Assembly: GCA_022839785.1 (NCBI GenBank)
Contig: JALHJW010000007.1
Location: forward strand, 62,001-126,000
DNA length: 64,000 bases
From: Desulfovibrio sp.
GTDB taxonomy: Bacteria > Desulfobacterota > Desulfovibrionia > Desulfovibrionales > Desulfovibrionaceae
Direction: 5' to 3'
Each line of letters opens with the position of its first letter. Within the stretch, counting starts at the first letter, position 1. A program made the position numbers and the translations under genes. Shown here piece by piece: positions 36,303 to 44,690 of the stretch. The notes beneath the pieces are model-generated. The model did not search any database. It was not told the DNA's origin and was given only the letters and a program-made list of their open reading frames with translations.

Positions 36303-37330
36303 GGACGACGAGCCGCGCGCACCCGGTCATCGCCTGCCTCGCGTTTTTCGCCCTGCTTCTCCCGGCCGGCGCGGCGCAGGCGAAAAGCGTCACGGTCACG
36401 GACGCCATGGACAGGGCGGTGACCATAGAACTGCCCGTGCGGCGCGCGGTGGTCCTCTCGGACGACGCCATGGAGGTCGTGCGGCTCATGGGCCGCATGG
36501 ACCGCGTGGTGGGGACGAGCACCTACATCAAGAGCCGGGAGCCGTTCTATCCCGAAGTCGCGGGCATGGCCGACGTGGGCCGGGCCTTCACGCCCAACCT
36601 GGAGGCCATCGCGGCGCTCCGGCCCGACCTCGTGGTCACCTGGACCAAGTGGCCGGGCCAGGAGATGGAGGAGCGGCTGAAACCCTTCGGCATCCAGGTG
36701 CTGCGGCTCGAACTCTACCTCGTGCCGCTCATCGAGCGCGAGGTGCGCGTGCTGGGCGAGGTCTTCGAGGCGCGGGACAAGGCCGAGGCGTACCTCGACT
36801 GGAACCGGGAGCGCACGGCCGAGCTGACCGCCTGCATCGGCGACGGGCCGAGGCCCAGGGTCCTTCTGGAGAGCTTCTCACCCATGCAGATCTACGGCCT
36901 CGGTTCGGGCGTGGACACCCTCTGCGAGCTGGCGGGCGGGGACAACGTGGGCCGCGCCCTGTCCATCTCCTCGGCCTTGGTGGACACCGAATGGGTGGTG
37001 CGCGCCGCCCCGGACGCGGTCTTCAAGTCCGTGACCCTGCGCCTGGAGACGCCGGACAGGGAGCAGCGGCGGCTCGACGCCATCCGCGACGAGATCGCGG
37101 CCAGGCCGGGCTGGAGCATGGTCCCCGCGGTGCGCGAAAAGCGCGTCTTCGCCATGTCCACGGACGTGGGCGGCGGGCCGCGCTACGTCGTGGGCCTGGC
37201 CTACATGCTGGGCCGGCTGCATCCGGGCCGCTGCTCCGGCATCAATCCCGAGACCCTGCACCGGGAGTACCTGGAGCGTTTTCACGGACGCCGCCTCGAC
37301 GGCGCGTTCCTCTCCTCCCCCATGCCGTGA
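36299..37330 (+). CDS. FecB/BtuF-family periplasmic substrate-binding protein
   Basis: Class III periplasmic binding protein for a metal chelate or corrinoid, the missing piece of the FecCD/FecE transporter in this operon. 343 residues with a signal peptide ending near AQA (residue 28). Family pattern: VTVTDAMDRAVTIELPVRRAVVLS, MGRMDRVVGTSTY, NLEAIAALRPDLVVTW, a long central helix with YLDWNRERTAEL, and WVVRAAPDAVF. Its location at the far end of the operon, next to the chelatase, is unusual. Confidence 0.88.
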   Translation: MRTTSRAHPVIACLAFFALLLPAGAAQAKSVTVTDAMDRAVTIELPVRRAVVLSDDAMEVVRLMGRMDRVVGTSTYIKSREPFYPEVAGMADVGRAFTPNLEAIAALRPDLVVTWTKWPGQEMEERLKPFGIQVLRLELYLVPLIEREVRVLGEVFEARDKAEAYLDWNRERTAELTACIGDGPRPRVLLESFSPMQIYGLGSGVDTLCELAGGDNVGRALSISSALVDTEWVVRAAPDAVFKSVTLRLETPDREQRRLDAIRDEIAARPGWSMVPAVREKRVFAMSTDVGGGPRYVVGLAYMLGRLHPGRCSGINPETLHREYLERFHGRRLDGAFLSSPMP

Positions 37331-37351
37331 TCCCCAACCGAGGAGTTTGTC

Positions 37352-38008
37352 GTGGAGTACCTGACCGATCCGGCCGAGATCGAGCGCCGTTCCATGGCCA
37401 TCATCGACGGCCTCGTGCCCGAGCCGCGTCCGCACGCGGGCGACGAATGGCTGGTCGTGCGGCGCATGATCCACACCACGGCGGACATGGAGATGCCGTC
37501 CCTGGTGCGCTTTTCGCCCGGCGCGGCGGCGGCCGGGGTCGCCGCCCTGGCCTCTGGCGGCGTGATCTTCACCGACACGCAGATGGCCAAGGCGGGCATG
37601 ACCGCGCGCCGTCTCGGCCCCCTGGGCTGCGAGGTGCGCTGCGTGATGTGCGAGCCCGCCGTGGCCGACGACGCCAAGGAGCGCTGCGTGACCCGCGCCG
37701 TGGCCGCCATGGACGTGGCCGTGGCCGCCGCGCCGCGCGGCGTCTTCGCCATCGGCAACGCGCCCACGGCCCTGCTCCGGCTCGTCGAGCACATGGAGGC
37801 GGGCCGCGCCCGTCCGGCCCTGGTTCTGGGCATGCCGGTGGGTTTCGTCAACGCGGCCGAATCCAAGGACCTGCTCATGCGGCGCGCGGGCGACATTCCG
37901 TGGATAGCCATAGCGGGCCGCAAGGGCGGCTCGGCCCTGGCCGCCGCGGCGATCAACGCCCTGGCGGACCTGGCCCTGGCCCGGCGGGGCCTTGCGGCGG
38001 CGGGATAA
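37352..38008 (+). CDS. cobH: Precorrin-8X (cobalt-precorrin-8) methylmutase CobH/CbiC
   Basis: Moves the C11 methyl group to C12, forming hydrogenobyrinate or cobyrinate. 218 residues from GTG 37352, with GAGGAG 10 bases upstream. The catalytic histidine is His41 in VVRRMIHTTADMEM; GGVIFTDTQMAKAG, AIGNAPTALLRL and LVLGMPVGFVNAAESKDLL are diagnostic. Its presence ties the chelatase operon to corrin metabolism. The next in-frame sequence is a broken cobM-like fragment. Confidence 0.94.
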   Translation: MEYLTDPAEIERRSMAIIDGLVPEPRPHAGDEWLVVRRMIHTTADMEMPSLVRFSPGAAAAGVAALASGGVIFTDTQMAKAGMTARRLGPLGCEVRCVMCEPAVADDAKERCVTRAVAAMDVAVAAAPRGVFAIGNAPTALLRLVEHMEAGRARPALVLGMPVGFVNAAESKDLLMRRAGDIPWIAIAGRKGGSALAAAAINALADLALARRGLAAAG

Positions 38009-38170
38009 CAGACGCACGGAACGTCGCTCCGGGGCGCGCCCATCGGAGCCGGTCCCGGCGATCCCGAACTGCTCACTCTCAAGGCCTCCCGATTGATCGC
38101 GGCGGCCGCCCCCGCGCTCTACGCCGGGTCGCGCGCGGGGAGAACGCCGATCGAGATGGGCGATGGCTGA
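38009..38170 (+). pseudogene. Truncated cobM/cbiF-like tetrapyrrole methyltransferase fragment
   Basis: Directly after the cobH stop, and in the same frame, a 53-codon open stretch encodes GAPIGAGPGDPELLTLKA followed by SRLIAAAAPALYAGS, the glycine-rich N-terminus and LYAGS block of precorrin-4 C11-methyltransferase (CobM/CbiF). It has no ATG, GTG or TTG start in frame and hits a stop 22 codons past this block; the remaining roughly 200 residues of the family are absent. The fragment ends 9 bases before the first CRISPR repeat, so a deletion or rearrangement removed the rest. Confidence 0.7.
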
Positions 38171-38179
38171 CGGTGAAGC

Positions 38180-40283
38180 CGGATTAGCCCCGCGGGCGCG
38201 GGGAACACGCCTTCTTCCCTGCGGCGCCATCCCCGGAGGCCGGATTAGCCCCGCGGGCGCGGGGAACACCCTGTCGCTCATCCACACCCCCCCAGGGCCG
38301 TCGGATTAGCCCCGAGGGCGCGGGGAACACATCAGGCGCGAGGGAGAACGGGTCCGCAAGCTCGGATTAGCCCCGCGGGCGCGGGGAACACTTGGCGTTG
38401 TTGATGTCCGCCGCCGAGGTGGGCGGATTAGCCCCGCGGGCGCGGGGAACACCTCGTCAAAGAACGCGCCGCCGGCCATGACGCCGGATTAGCCCCGCGG
38501 GCGCGGGGAACACGGGGGCACGCCGATTCTGCGCGCGGAGCAGGGCGGATTAGCCCCGCGGGCGCGGGGAACACAGACTGCTGTAGTTTCGCCACATGCA
38601 AGAAGGCGGATTAGCCCCGCGGGCGCGGGGAACACGACTTGGCGGGCGCCGCGTTCTCCACCCTCGGCGGATTAGCCCCGCGGGCGCGGGGAACACGATG
38701 CCCCATCCAGCCTTGATGCCCTCGCCAGCCGGATTAGCCCCGCGGGCGCGGGGAACACATGCACAAGGGTAAACAGCTGTGACAACTGTTCGGATTAGCC
38801 CCGCGGGCGCGGGGAACACCGCTGCTCGGGAGGGTTTTTAAGATGCGCTGGCGGATTAGCCCCGCGGGCGCGGGGAACACCAGATGAACGGAAGGACATG
38901 GGACGACAGACGCGGATTAGCCCCGCGGGCGCGGGGAACACGTCGGCTCCTCGGTGGACTCATCAAATCCAGCCGGATTAGCCCCGCGGGCGCGGGGAAC
39001 ACGCGCGCACGACCGGGAGACGGACACGGTTTACCGGATTAGCCCCGCGGGCGCGGGGAACACCTACCCATCCCCATCCCCATCGTCGGTTCCCTCGGAT
39101 TAGCCCCGCGGGCGCGGGGAACACTTCCCCCAGGGCGTCGGCGAGCACGCGCCCGGCGGATTAGCCCCGCGGGCGCGGGGAACACTGTCCACGAGCAAGG
39201 CGTGCGTATTCCTCCTCCGGATTAGCCCCGCGGGCGCGGGGAACACATGCCCGCAAGTGCCTCTTGCGTTGCGGGATCCGGATTAGCCCCGCGGGCGCGG
39301 GGAACACCGCACTTCCCAGCGCGGGTCCAGCGAGTACCACGGATTAGCCCCGCAGGCGCGGGGAACACGGGCCAGACACAGCGGCTCGCCCGTACACGAA
39401 CGGATTAGCCCCGCAGGCGCGGGGAACACTGTTCTGCCCGAACCCGAAAGAGCTTTTCGAGCGGATTAGCCCCGCAGGCGCGGGGAACACTTAGCGACGC
39501 CCGTGTACGTTTGCTGGTACAGCGGATTAGCCCCGCAGGCGCGGGGAACACCAGCATCCGTTACCCTAGCCATCGCCGAGCACCGGATTAGCCCCGCAGG
39601 CGCGGGGAACACTGTTACCGGTCACATCTGCGACGGTACGCGCTCGGATTAGCCCCGCAGGCGCGGGGAACACACGTTGCTGACGGAGAAAAGGTCCATC
39701 ACTGCCGGATTAGCCCCGCAGGCGCGGGGAACACCCGTCAAGAATCGTCACAAACAGCGACCCCGCCGGATTAGCCCCGCAGGCGCGGGGAACACCTCCG
39801 AGCCGTCACGTATGGCGACGTTGATGTCGGATTAGCCCCGCAGGCGCGGGGAACACGACTGATATTCCGGTCCGGGATGCGGGTCTTACGGATTAGCCCC
39901 GCAGGCGCGGGGAACACCGGATGCCGCCGCCACGATGCCGGTACGGGGACGGATTAGCCCCGCAGGCGCGGGGAACACTGAGTCGCCTGAAATGCTCTGT
40001 GGCATGGGCGCGGATTAGCCCCGCAGGCGCGGGGAACACGCGCTCCCATTCCCTTTGTGAGATCTGGTCATCGGATTAGCCCCGCAGGCGCGGGGAACAC
40101 GGCTTCTTTAGAGTACCGCCCCAGCTCTTCCCCGGATTAGCCCCGCAGGCGCGGGGAACACGGTGAGGGTGAGGGTGATTGCTCGGACGTCTGCGGATTA
40201 GCCCCGCAGGCGCGGGGAACACACCATCCACATCAAGAAGGACGATGGGGCCGACGGATTAGCCCCGCAGGCGCGGGGAACAC
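38180..40283 (-). CRISPR. Type I-E CRISPR array, 35 repeats and 34 spacers
   Basis: 29-base repeats (CGGATTAGCCCC at one end, GCGGGGAACAC at the other) recur every 61 bases; the only exception is the spacer at 38697-38729, which is 33 instead of 32 bases. Read on the minus strand the repeat is GTGTTCCCCGCG...GGGGCTAATCCG, the I-E form with a CCCCGC/GCGGGG stem, and transcription from the leader at the right is expected. Repeats 1-19 (38180-39307) carry CGGGC in the centre, except repeat 3 with GAGGGC; repeats 20-35 (from 39340) carry CAGGC. The old end at the left abuts the cobM fragment. Confidence 0.98.
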
Positions 40284-40410
40284 TCTTCCGGCACAAAGCC
40301 GGATTTAATGGCTTTTTTCAAGCCCCAAAAATCCACCACGATAACCATAGACATTTCAGTGCGTTATCGCGGGGGCTCCAAAACGCCTATTTCACTGTCA
40401 TCACGGTCCG
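40284..40410 (-). promoter_or_regulatory. CRISPR leader
   Basis: The 127 bases between cas2 and the first repeat are AT-richer than their surroundings (for example the run TTTTTTCAAG and CCCCAAAAATCC), as expected for a leader carrying the array promoter and adaptation signals. A perfect 5-base-stem hairpin, CCGGC/GCCGG at 40288-40302, lies 4 bases from the leader-proximal repeat. No clear IHF consensus was found. Confidence 0.75.
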
Positions 40411-40716
40411 TCACGAACCGCGCACCCCTTCCTCCGCCTCCGGGCAAAACGACACCAGCCGCACCCCGTCCATCTCGCACGGAATACGGCGATTCGCCCC
40501 CAAGGTCTCGAACCGGAATCCCGAATCCTCGGCCGAACTCGGCCACGCCAAAACCGCGTTGCCATCCTCCAGCCCCTCGCGCACCTGTTGCCAGATCATC
40601 TCGCGCACGCGGCTCGAATAATCACCCACGTACACCCCCGCGCGAACCTCCAAAAGCCACACGGCCAGACGCCCGCGCAGACGCGGCGGCGCGTTTTCAA
40701 CCACGATGACCAGCAT
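40411..40716 (-). CDS. cas2: CRISPR adaptation protein Cas2 (type I-E)
   Basis: Partner of Cas1 in the integrase complex that adds spacers. ATG 40716 gives 101 residues: MLVIVVENAPPRLRGRLAVWLLEVRAG is the type I-E (CasB2/Cas2e) N-terminus, with VYVGDYSSRVREMIWQ following. Its start lies inside the end of cas1 (20-base overlap). The C-terminal VSFCPEAEEGVRGS is typical of the short I-E tail. Confidence 0.95.
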   Translation of the reverse strand: MLVIVVENAPPRLRGRLAVWLLEVRAGVYVGDYSSRVREMIWQQVREGLEDGNAVLAWPSSAEDSGFRFETLGANRRIPCEMDGVRLVSFCPEAEEGVRGS

Positions 40717-41605
40717 CGCCACCGGCTTCCTCCTCGAACACCGGGCCTTGGGCCTCGGCAAACGGCGCGGGCGGCTCCTTGCCGCCAGCCTTGAGTATCT
40801 CCTCGATCTCCGGGATGATGCGTTCGAGCAACCGTGTCTGGCAGAAGGCGTCGCGGCAACCGCGCCGCACCTCCCCTTCGGGGTCGCTCCCGCCGCGCGC
40901 CGCCACCTTGAAGGCCACGGGCACAACGGTATCGAACTTGTAGATGTCCGCGATGTCGTAAACGAACGACAACGGCCGGCCGGTATGCAGAAAGCCCACG
41001 GCCGGAGCATAGCCCGCCGCCAGGATCGCCGCCTCGGCCAAGCCGTAGAGGCAGGCCGTGGCCGACGACAGGCAGCGATTGGCCAGATCGCCGCTGCCCC
41101 ACTCCTTGGGATCGTAGCGGCGGCCGGACCACTTCACGCGGTAGCTCTGGGCCAGCATGGCGTACATGGCCCGCACGCGCGCGCCCTCGATGCCGCGCAA
41201 CTGGTCCACGCTGCGGCGGCTTGGCGGTTCCTCGCCGAAACGCCGCGCAAACATGCGCCGCACCACGGCAAGCCTTGCGTCCGGGTCGAGCGCCAGCGAC
41301 GCCTGGTACAGCAGCTTGTCCGAGCGCGCGCCGCCGGGCTGCCCGGCCGAATACAGGCGCACCCCGGCCTCGCCCACCCAGACCAGCAGCGTGCCCGCGC
41401 GGGCCGCGAGCACGGCGGCCGCGTGGGAGATGCGTATGCCCGGCTCCAACATCAGGCAGGCCACGCCCCCCACCGGCACATGCGTGCGCACGCCCTCCTT
41501 GTCGATGAGCACGAAGGCCCCGTCCTTCACGTCCAGCCGCCCGCGTTCAAGGAACAGGATGGACAGCCGTTCCTTGATGGGCAGGGGCCTGAGCCGAGGC
41601 AGCAT
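40697..41605 (-). CDS. cas1: CRISPR adaptation integrase Cas1 (type I-E)
   Basis: Metal-dependent integrase that inserts new spacers at the leader. 302 residues. The metal ligands match E. coli Cas1 within one residue: Glu140 (RGIEGARVR), His207 (GFLHTGRPLSF) and Asp217/Asp220 (VYDIADIYKFD). MLPRLRPLPIKERLSILFLERG is the type I-E start. It begins inside the cas6e stop and overlaps cas2 by 20 bases. Confidence 0.97.
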   Translation of the reverse strand: MLPRLRPLPIKERLSILFLERGRLDVKDGAFVLIDKEGVRTHVPVGGVACLMLEPGIRISHAAAVLAARAGTLLVWVGEAGVRLYSAGQPGGARSDKLLYQASLALDPDARLAVVRRMFARRFGEEPPSRRSVDQLRGIEGARVRAMYAMLAQSYRVKWSGRRYDPKEWGSGDLANRCLSSATACLYGLAEAAILAAGYAPAVGFLHTGRPLSFVYDIADIYKFDTVVPVAFKVAARGGSDPEGEVRRGCRDAFCQTRLLERIIPEIEEILKAGGKEPPAPFAEAQGPVFEEEAGGDAGHRG

Positions 41606-42249
41606 CAGGCCCGCCTGACGAGCAAAAGCCCGCAGCCGAAGGCCTTTGCCGGACCAACGCCGCTGAACAGCGCCGCGCGCAGGGCGTCGGGATCCGTGAC
41701 GGTCCCAAAGCCGCGCACGTCCAGCACCGAGACCACCACCGGCCTGCCGTCCTTGGGCTTCTGGAAGACGTGCCGGTCATAGGCCTCGACCACCAGTCCG
41801 TCGTTCTCCAACTCCATGCCCATGCGGGAAGCCCGCGCCGCGAGCCAGGAGGCCACGGCCTCCTGCGCCAGGTTGAAGCGGCCAGGCGCGTCCTTTCGCG
41901 TTTGCCCCGCGGCTTCGAGCCGTTTGAAGAGATCCTGCACCACGTCGTGCCGTACCTGACGCCTCTTGGCATCCCTGGTTTTGCGCACGGGGTTGGCGCG
42001 CAACGAGAAATGCAGCCGTTCACCCTGGCGCAGCTTGGGATCGTATTCCTTGACCTGGACGGACCACAGGGACGCATTGGGCTGCGGCGGCCGCGCGGAG
42101 ACCGCCAGGAAGGAGCCGGGCTCCATCTCGCGGTACACGAAATCGCGCTCCCGCTCGGGCTTGTCGCTGAAAACCCGCCACAGCTCCTGGTGAACGTCGT
42201 AGAGGCTGCGCGCCATTGCAGGTTTGTAGATAAGTCTGCTTATGTGCAT
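41605..42249 (-). CDS. cas6e: crRNA endoribonuclease Cas6e (CasE, Cse3)
   Basis: Cuts pre-crRNA at the base of the repeat hairpin and stays bound in Cascade. ATG 42249 gives 214 residues, starting MHISRLIYKPAMARSLYDVHQ with the catalytic-site His near residue 20-25 in YDVHQELWRVF; the C-terminal GVGPAKAFGCGLLLVRRA is the glycine-rich loop of the RAMP fold. Start and stop couple to cas5e (4-base gap) and cas1 (ATGA). Confidence 0.95.
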   Translation of the reverse strand: MHISRLIYKPAMARSLYDVHQELWRVFSDKPERERDFVYREMEPGSFLAVSARPPQPNASLWSVQVKEYDPKLRQGERLHFSLRANPVRKTRDAKRRQVRHDVVQDLFKRLEAAGQTRKDAPGRFNLAQEAVASWLAARASRMGMELENDGLVVEAYDRHVFQKPKDGRPVVVSVLDVRGFGTVTDPDALRAALFSGVGPAKAFGCGLLLVRRA

Positions 42250-42253
42250 GCGC

Positions 42254-43054
42254 CTATCCTCCCTCGCCCGTTTCGGCGTCGGCCGGGGCGTCACCGCCGC
42301 CAGCGCCAGGCAGGTGGTAGATTTCCTCGGACCGGAGACCGAACTGCCGTCTGCCATGGTGCACCATGCGGTTGCCCACGATCTGGGTCTGCTCCGGCAC
42401 ATCGCCATGGCCGGGATCGGAATGGACGCGGCGCGAGGATGACAGGGCCAGCGCCTCGGCCAGAAGCGGGACATCGCCGAGGCTCTCCATGGCCCCGGCC
42501 ACGCTTTCGGCAGTCACGATGCGTGGAGCGAAGGGCAGACCGGGCGGGCAGGACTTGCGCCCCAGGAAGGGCGCGAGGCGCGGCCTGGCCAATGCCTGGG
42601 CCATCTCGCCGAGGGAGTGCGAAGCGCGCACGCCCTCCTCAAGCCAGACACAGGCAGTGAAGCAGGCGTCGGCCAGATAGTCACGCCGGGTGAGGATGGT
42701 GGAAAGCTCCAGATCATCCTTTGCCGTATAGCGGCGCGTCGGACCCCAGAGTTTTGCGCCCAGCTCGTCGCGCCGCGTCATGAAGACGCGGCCCCGGCGC
42801 ACGGTGGGCGTCTGCACCGTGTGGTAGTCGGCCAAGGAGCGGCCGGGCGCGTCGATGCGCACGGCCACGCCAAGCGAGCGGTCCAGGTCTGCCAGCCGTT
42901 CCTCCTCGTGCCGCCTGATTCCCAACACGCACGCCATAAGTCCGAGCAGGGCCGAGCGGCCCGGCGCGGAGCGGGTGGGCCTGATTTCGCCCACGGCCAC
43001 GTCGCCCCAGGATTGGAGCGGTCCGTAGAGCCTGAAGAGAAGGTAGTCGCGCAT
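42254..43054 (-). CDS. cas5e: Cascade subunit Cas5e (CasD)
   Basis: Holds the 5' handle of the crRNA. MRDYLLFRLYGPLQSWGDVAVGEIRPTRS is the diagnostic Cas5e N-terminus, with GLMACVLGIRR, QTPTVRRGRVFMTRRDELGA and RRVHSDPGHG later. 266 residues, about 40 longer than E. coli CasD; the excess is a Gly/Ala/Glu-rich C-terminal tail. It lies 3 bases after cas7e. Confidence 0.95.
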   Translation of the reverse strand: MRDYLLFRLYGPLQSWGDVAVGEIRPTRSAPGRSALLGLMACVLGIRRHEEERLADLDRSLGVAVRIDAPGRSLADYHTVQTPTVRRGRVFMTRRDELGAKLWGPTRRYTAKDDLELSTILTRRDYLADACFTACVWLEEGVRASHSLGEMAQALARPRLAPFLGRKSCPPGLPFAPRIVTAESVAGAMESLGDVPLLAEALALSSSRRVHSDPGHGDVPEQTQIVGNRMVHHGRRQFGLRSEEIYHLPGAGGGDAPADAETGEGG

Positions 43055-43057
43055 GGC

Positions 43058-44155
43058 TTACTCCGCCACAAAGGCGCACACCGCGTCCAGATTGCCTTCG
43101 CGCTTCGCCGCGTTGAAAGACAGGGAAACCGGAGCGTCGCCGTACACCGCATCAAAGCCTTGCTTGGTCTCCGTAAGCCTCTCCACGGCCTTTTCCAGGA
43201 TGTTCGTGCCCGGCTTGTCCAACCCCTTGAGGAAGGCGGCGGACAGGGAGCGGGGCTGGGCGTCGCCCTTCTCGGCCAGGCAGTAGGAGGCGTAGGCGCG
43301 CGAGGCGAAGCTGTTCTGCTTGCCCGTGGGGCTCACGGTGCAGGCCGAGCGGCACAGGGCGGCAATGGCCTTGGCGGTCAGGGCCGCGTCGCCGCCCAGG
43401 TTTTCCAGCAGCAGGTCGTGATCGACGCAAATGTAGGTGTAGAACAGGCCCGCGCCGAATTCGGCCACGCCCATGTGGCCCGCGCCGGACTCGTCGCGGT
43501 TCAGGTCGTCCACGGCCGTGAAGAAGTCGTCCTCCACGGCCACGGAGTGCACGGTGAAGGCATGCGCCACCTGGGCCGCGGCCTCGATGCCGAAACTGCG
43601 CTTGGCCGCCAGCATGCGGCCGAAGAGCGCGATGTCCGCGGCCATGTTCTCGCGGCGCAGCAGTTCCAGTTCCTCGCTCTCCGGCTCCTTGCCCGAGGCG
43701 CGGCAGGTCTCGGTCAGTTCGGCCACGGCCGCGATCTCGGCCGGGGAGACGTGGGCGAGCTGTTCGATGTGCAGGCCGGACATGGTGCCGTCGTCCTTCT
43801 TGAGCGCGCCGAAGACGCCCGCGATTTTCTGGGCGATGGCCCGGGCGGGTTTGTCCTTGAGCGCGACGAGCGTGCCGGGCTCCTTGCTTCCGGCCAGGAC
43901 TTCGTTCAGGGGACGGCCCATGGTCAGGGCCAGGAAGACGTTCTCCCCCAATTCCTTGGTGCGCGTGCCCACGCGGCCAGCCAGGGCCTGCTGAAAGACC
44001 GGGCCTGCTCGCCAGGCGCGCTTGAGGCTCTGGGAGGAAACGCGCAGGCGCAGCGTGTTGCCCACGGTCACGGTCTTGGGGCGGCCAAGGTCGTCGCGGT
44101 TGAGGTTGGCGGCGGCGTAGCTGGTCAGGATGTGCAGTTGACGGAACTTGGACAT
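43058..44155 (-). CDS. cas7e: Cascade backbone subunit Cas7e (CasC, Cse4)
   Basis: Six copies form the helical backbone along the crRNA. ATG 44155 gives MSKFRQLHILTSYAAANLNRDDLGRPKTV, the diagnostic start; SSQSLKRAWR, LFGRMLAAKRSFGIEAAAQVAHAF and AGHMGVAEFGAGLFYTYICVDHDLL are family blocks. 365 residues. The frame is open to 44197 but only inside cse2. Confidence 0.96.
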   Translation of the reverse strand: MSKFRQLHILTSYAAANLNRDDLGRPKTVTVGNTLRLRVSSQSLKRAWRAGPVFQQALAGRVGTRTKELGENVFLALTMGRPLNEVLAGSKEPGTLVALKDKPARAIAQKIAGVFGALKKDDGTMSGLHIEQLAHVSPAEIAAVAELTETCRASGKEPESEELELLRRENMAADIALFGRMLAAKRSFGIEAAAQVAHAFTVHSVAVEDDFFTAVDDLNRDESGAGHMGVAEFGAGLFYTYICVDHDLLLENLGGDAALTAKAIAALCRSACTVSPTGKQNSFASRAYASYCLAEKGDAQPRSLSAAFLKGLDKPGTNILEKAVERLTETKQGFDAVYGDAPVSLSFNAAKREGNLDAVCAFVAE

Positions 44156-44159
44156 GGCG

Positions 44160-44690
44160 TCAGCCCTCCTTGGTCGCGGTCGCCGGTTCAGCGCCATAGT
44201 AGTAGGCCGCCCACTGGCGGCGGGTATTGTCGTTCCACCAGTATCCGCCCTTCACGAGGCTCTCCGGGTCGGCCTCGCCGCCCAGGTATCTGAGCAGACG
44301 GATGAGCATCAGATAGAGGTCGTCGCGGTCCTGCACGGCGAGCAGGCGGCGGAAGCGCACGTCATGCACCTGCTGGCTGCCGGAGCCGGCCTGGGCGAGT
44401 TGGCGCGCGAAATGGCCGCCGCGCGCCAGCCGCTTGGCATGGGCCAGCACGCCCATGGGCAGGGCCAGCCGTTGCAGGGCATGCACGTCGAGCACGATCT
44501 CCTTGGCATAGAGCCGCCGCACGAAGCCGCGTTGATACGCCGCAGAGACGAAGACCTCGGTGGGCGTCTTGGCGCGGCGCAGTTCGGCCCGGTTGCCCCG
44601 GTTCTCCTCCAGTTCGGCCCACGTTTCCTCCACCGCCTCCCAGAAAGCGGGATTGTTGAGGAAGTTTTTGTCCGTGGTCATGGCGGTCAT
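44160..44690 (-). CDS. cse2: Cascade small subunit Cse2 (Cas11, CasB)
   Basis: All-helical dimer that stabilises the displaced DNA strand. 176 residues; the ATG at 44690 overlaps the cse1 stop as ATGA, with a second ATG three codons later. FWEAVEETWAELEENRGNRAELRRA, RLALPMGVLAHAK and VRFRRLLAVQDRDDLYLMLIRLLRYL are diagnostic. It lies 4 bases before cas7e. Confidence 0.94.
   Translation of the reverse strand: MTAMTTDKNFLNNPAFWEAVEETWAELEENRGNRAELRRAKTPTEVFVSAAYQRGFVRRLYAKEIVLDVHALQRLALPMGVLAHAKRLARGGHFARQLAQAGSGSQQVHDVRFRRLLAVQDRDDLYLMLIRLLRYLGGEADPESLVKGGYWWNDNTRRQWAAYYYGAEPATATKEG

Noticed and set aside
38392..38423. Spacer sharing 15 bases (TTGTTGATGTCCGCC) with the non-coding region near 50153, as possible self-targeting
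   Set aside because: Only 15 of 32 bases match, the match is not at the seed end of the crRNA (the right end of the spacer in these coordinates), and such a short match can arise by chance.
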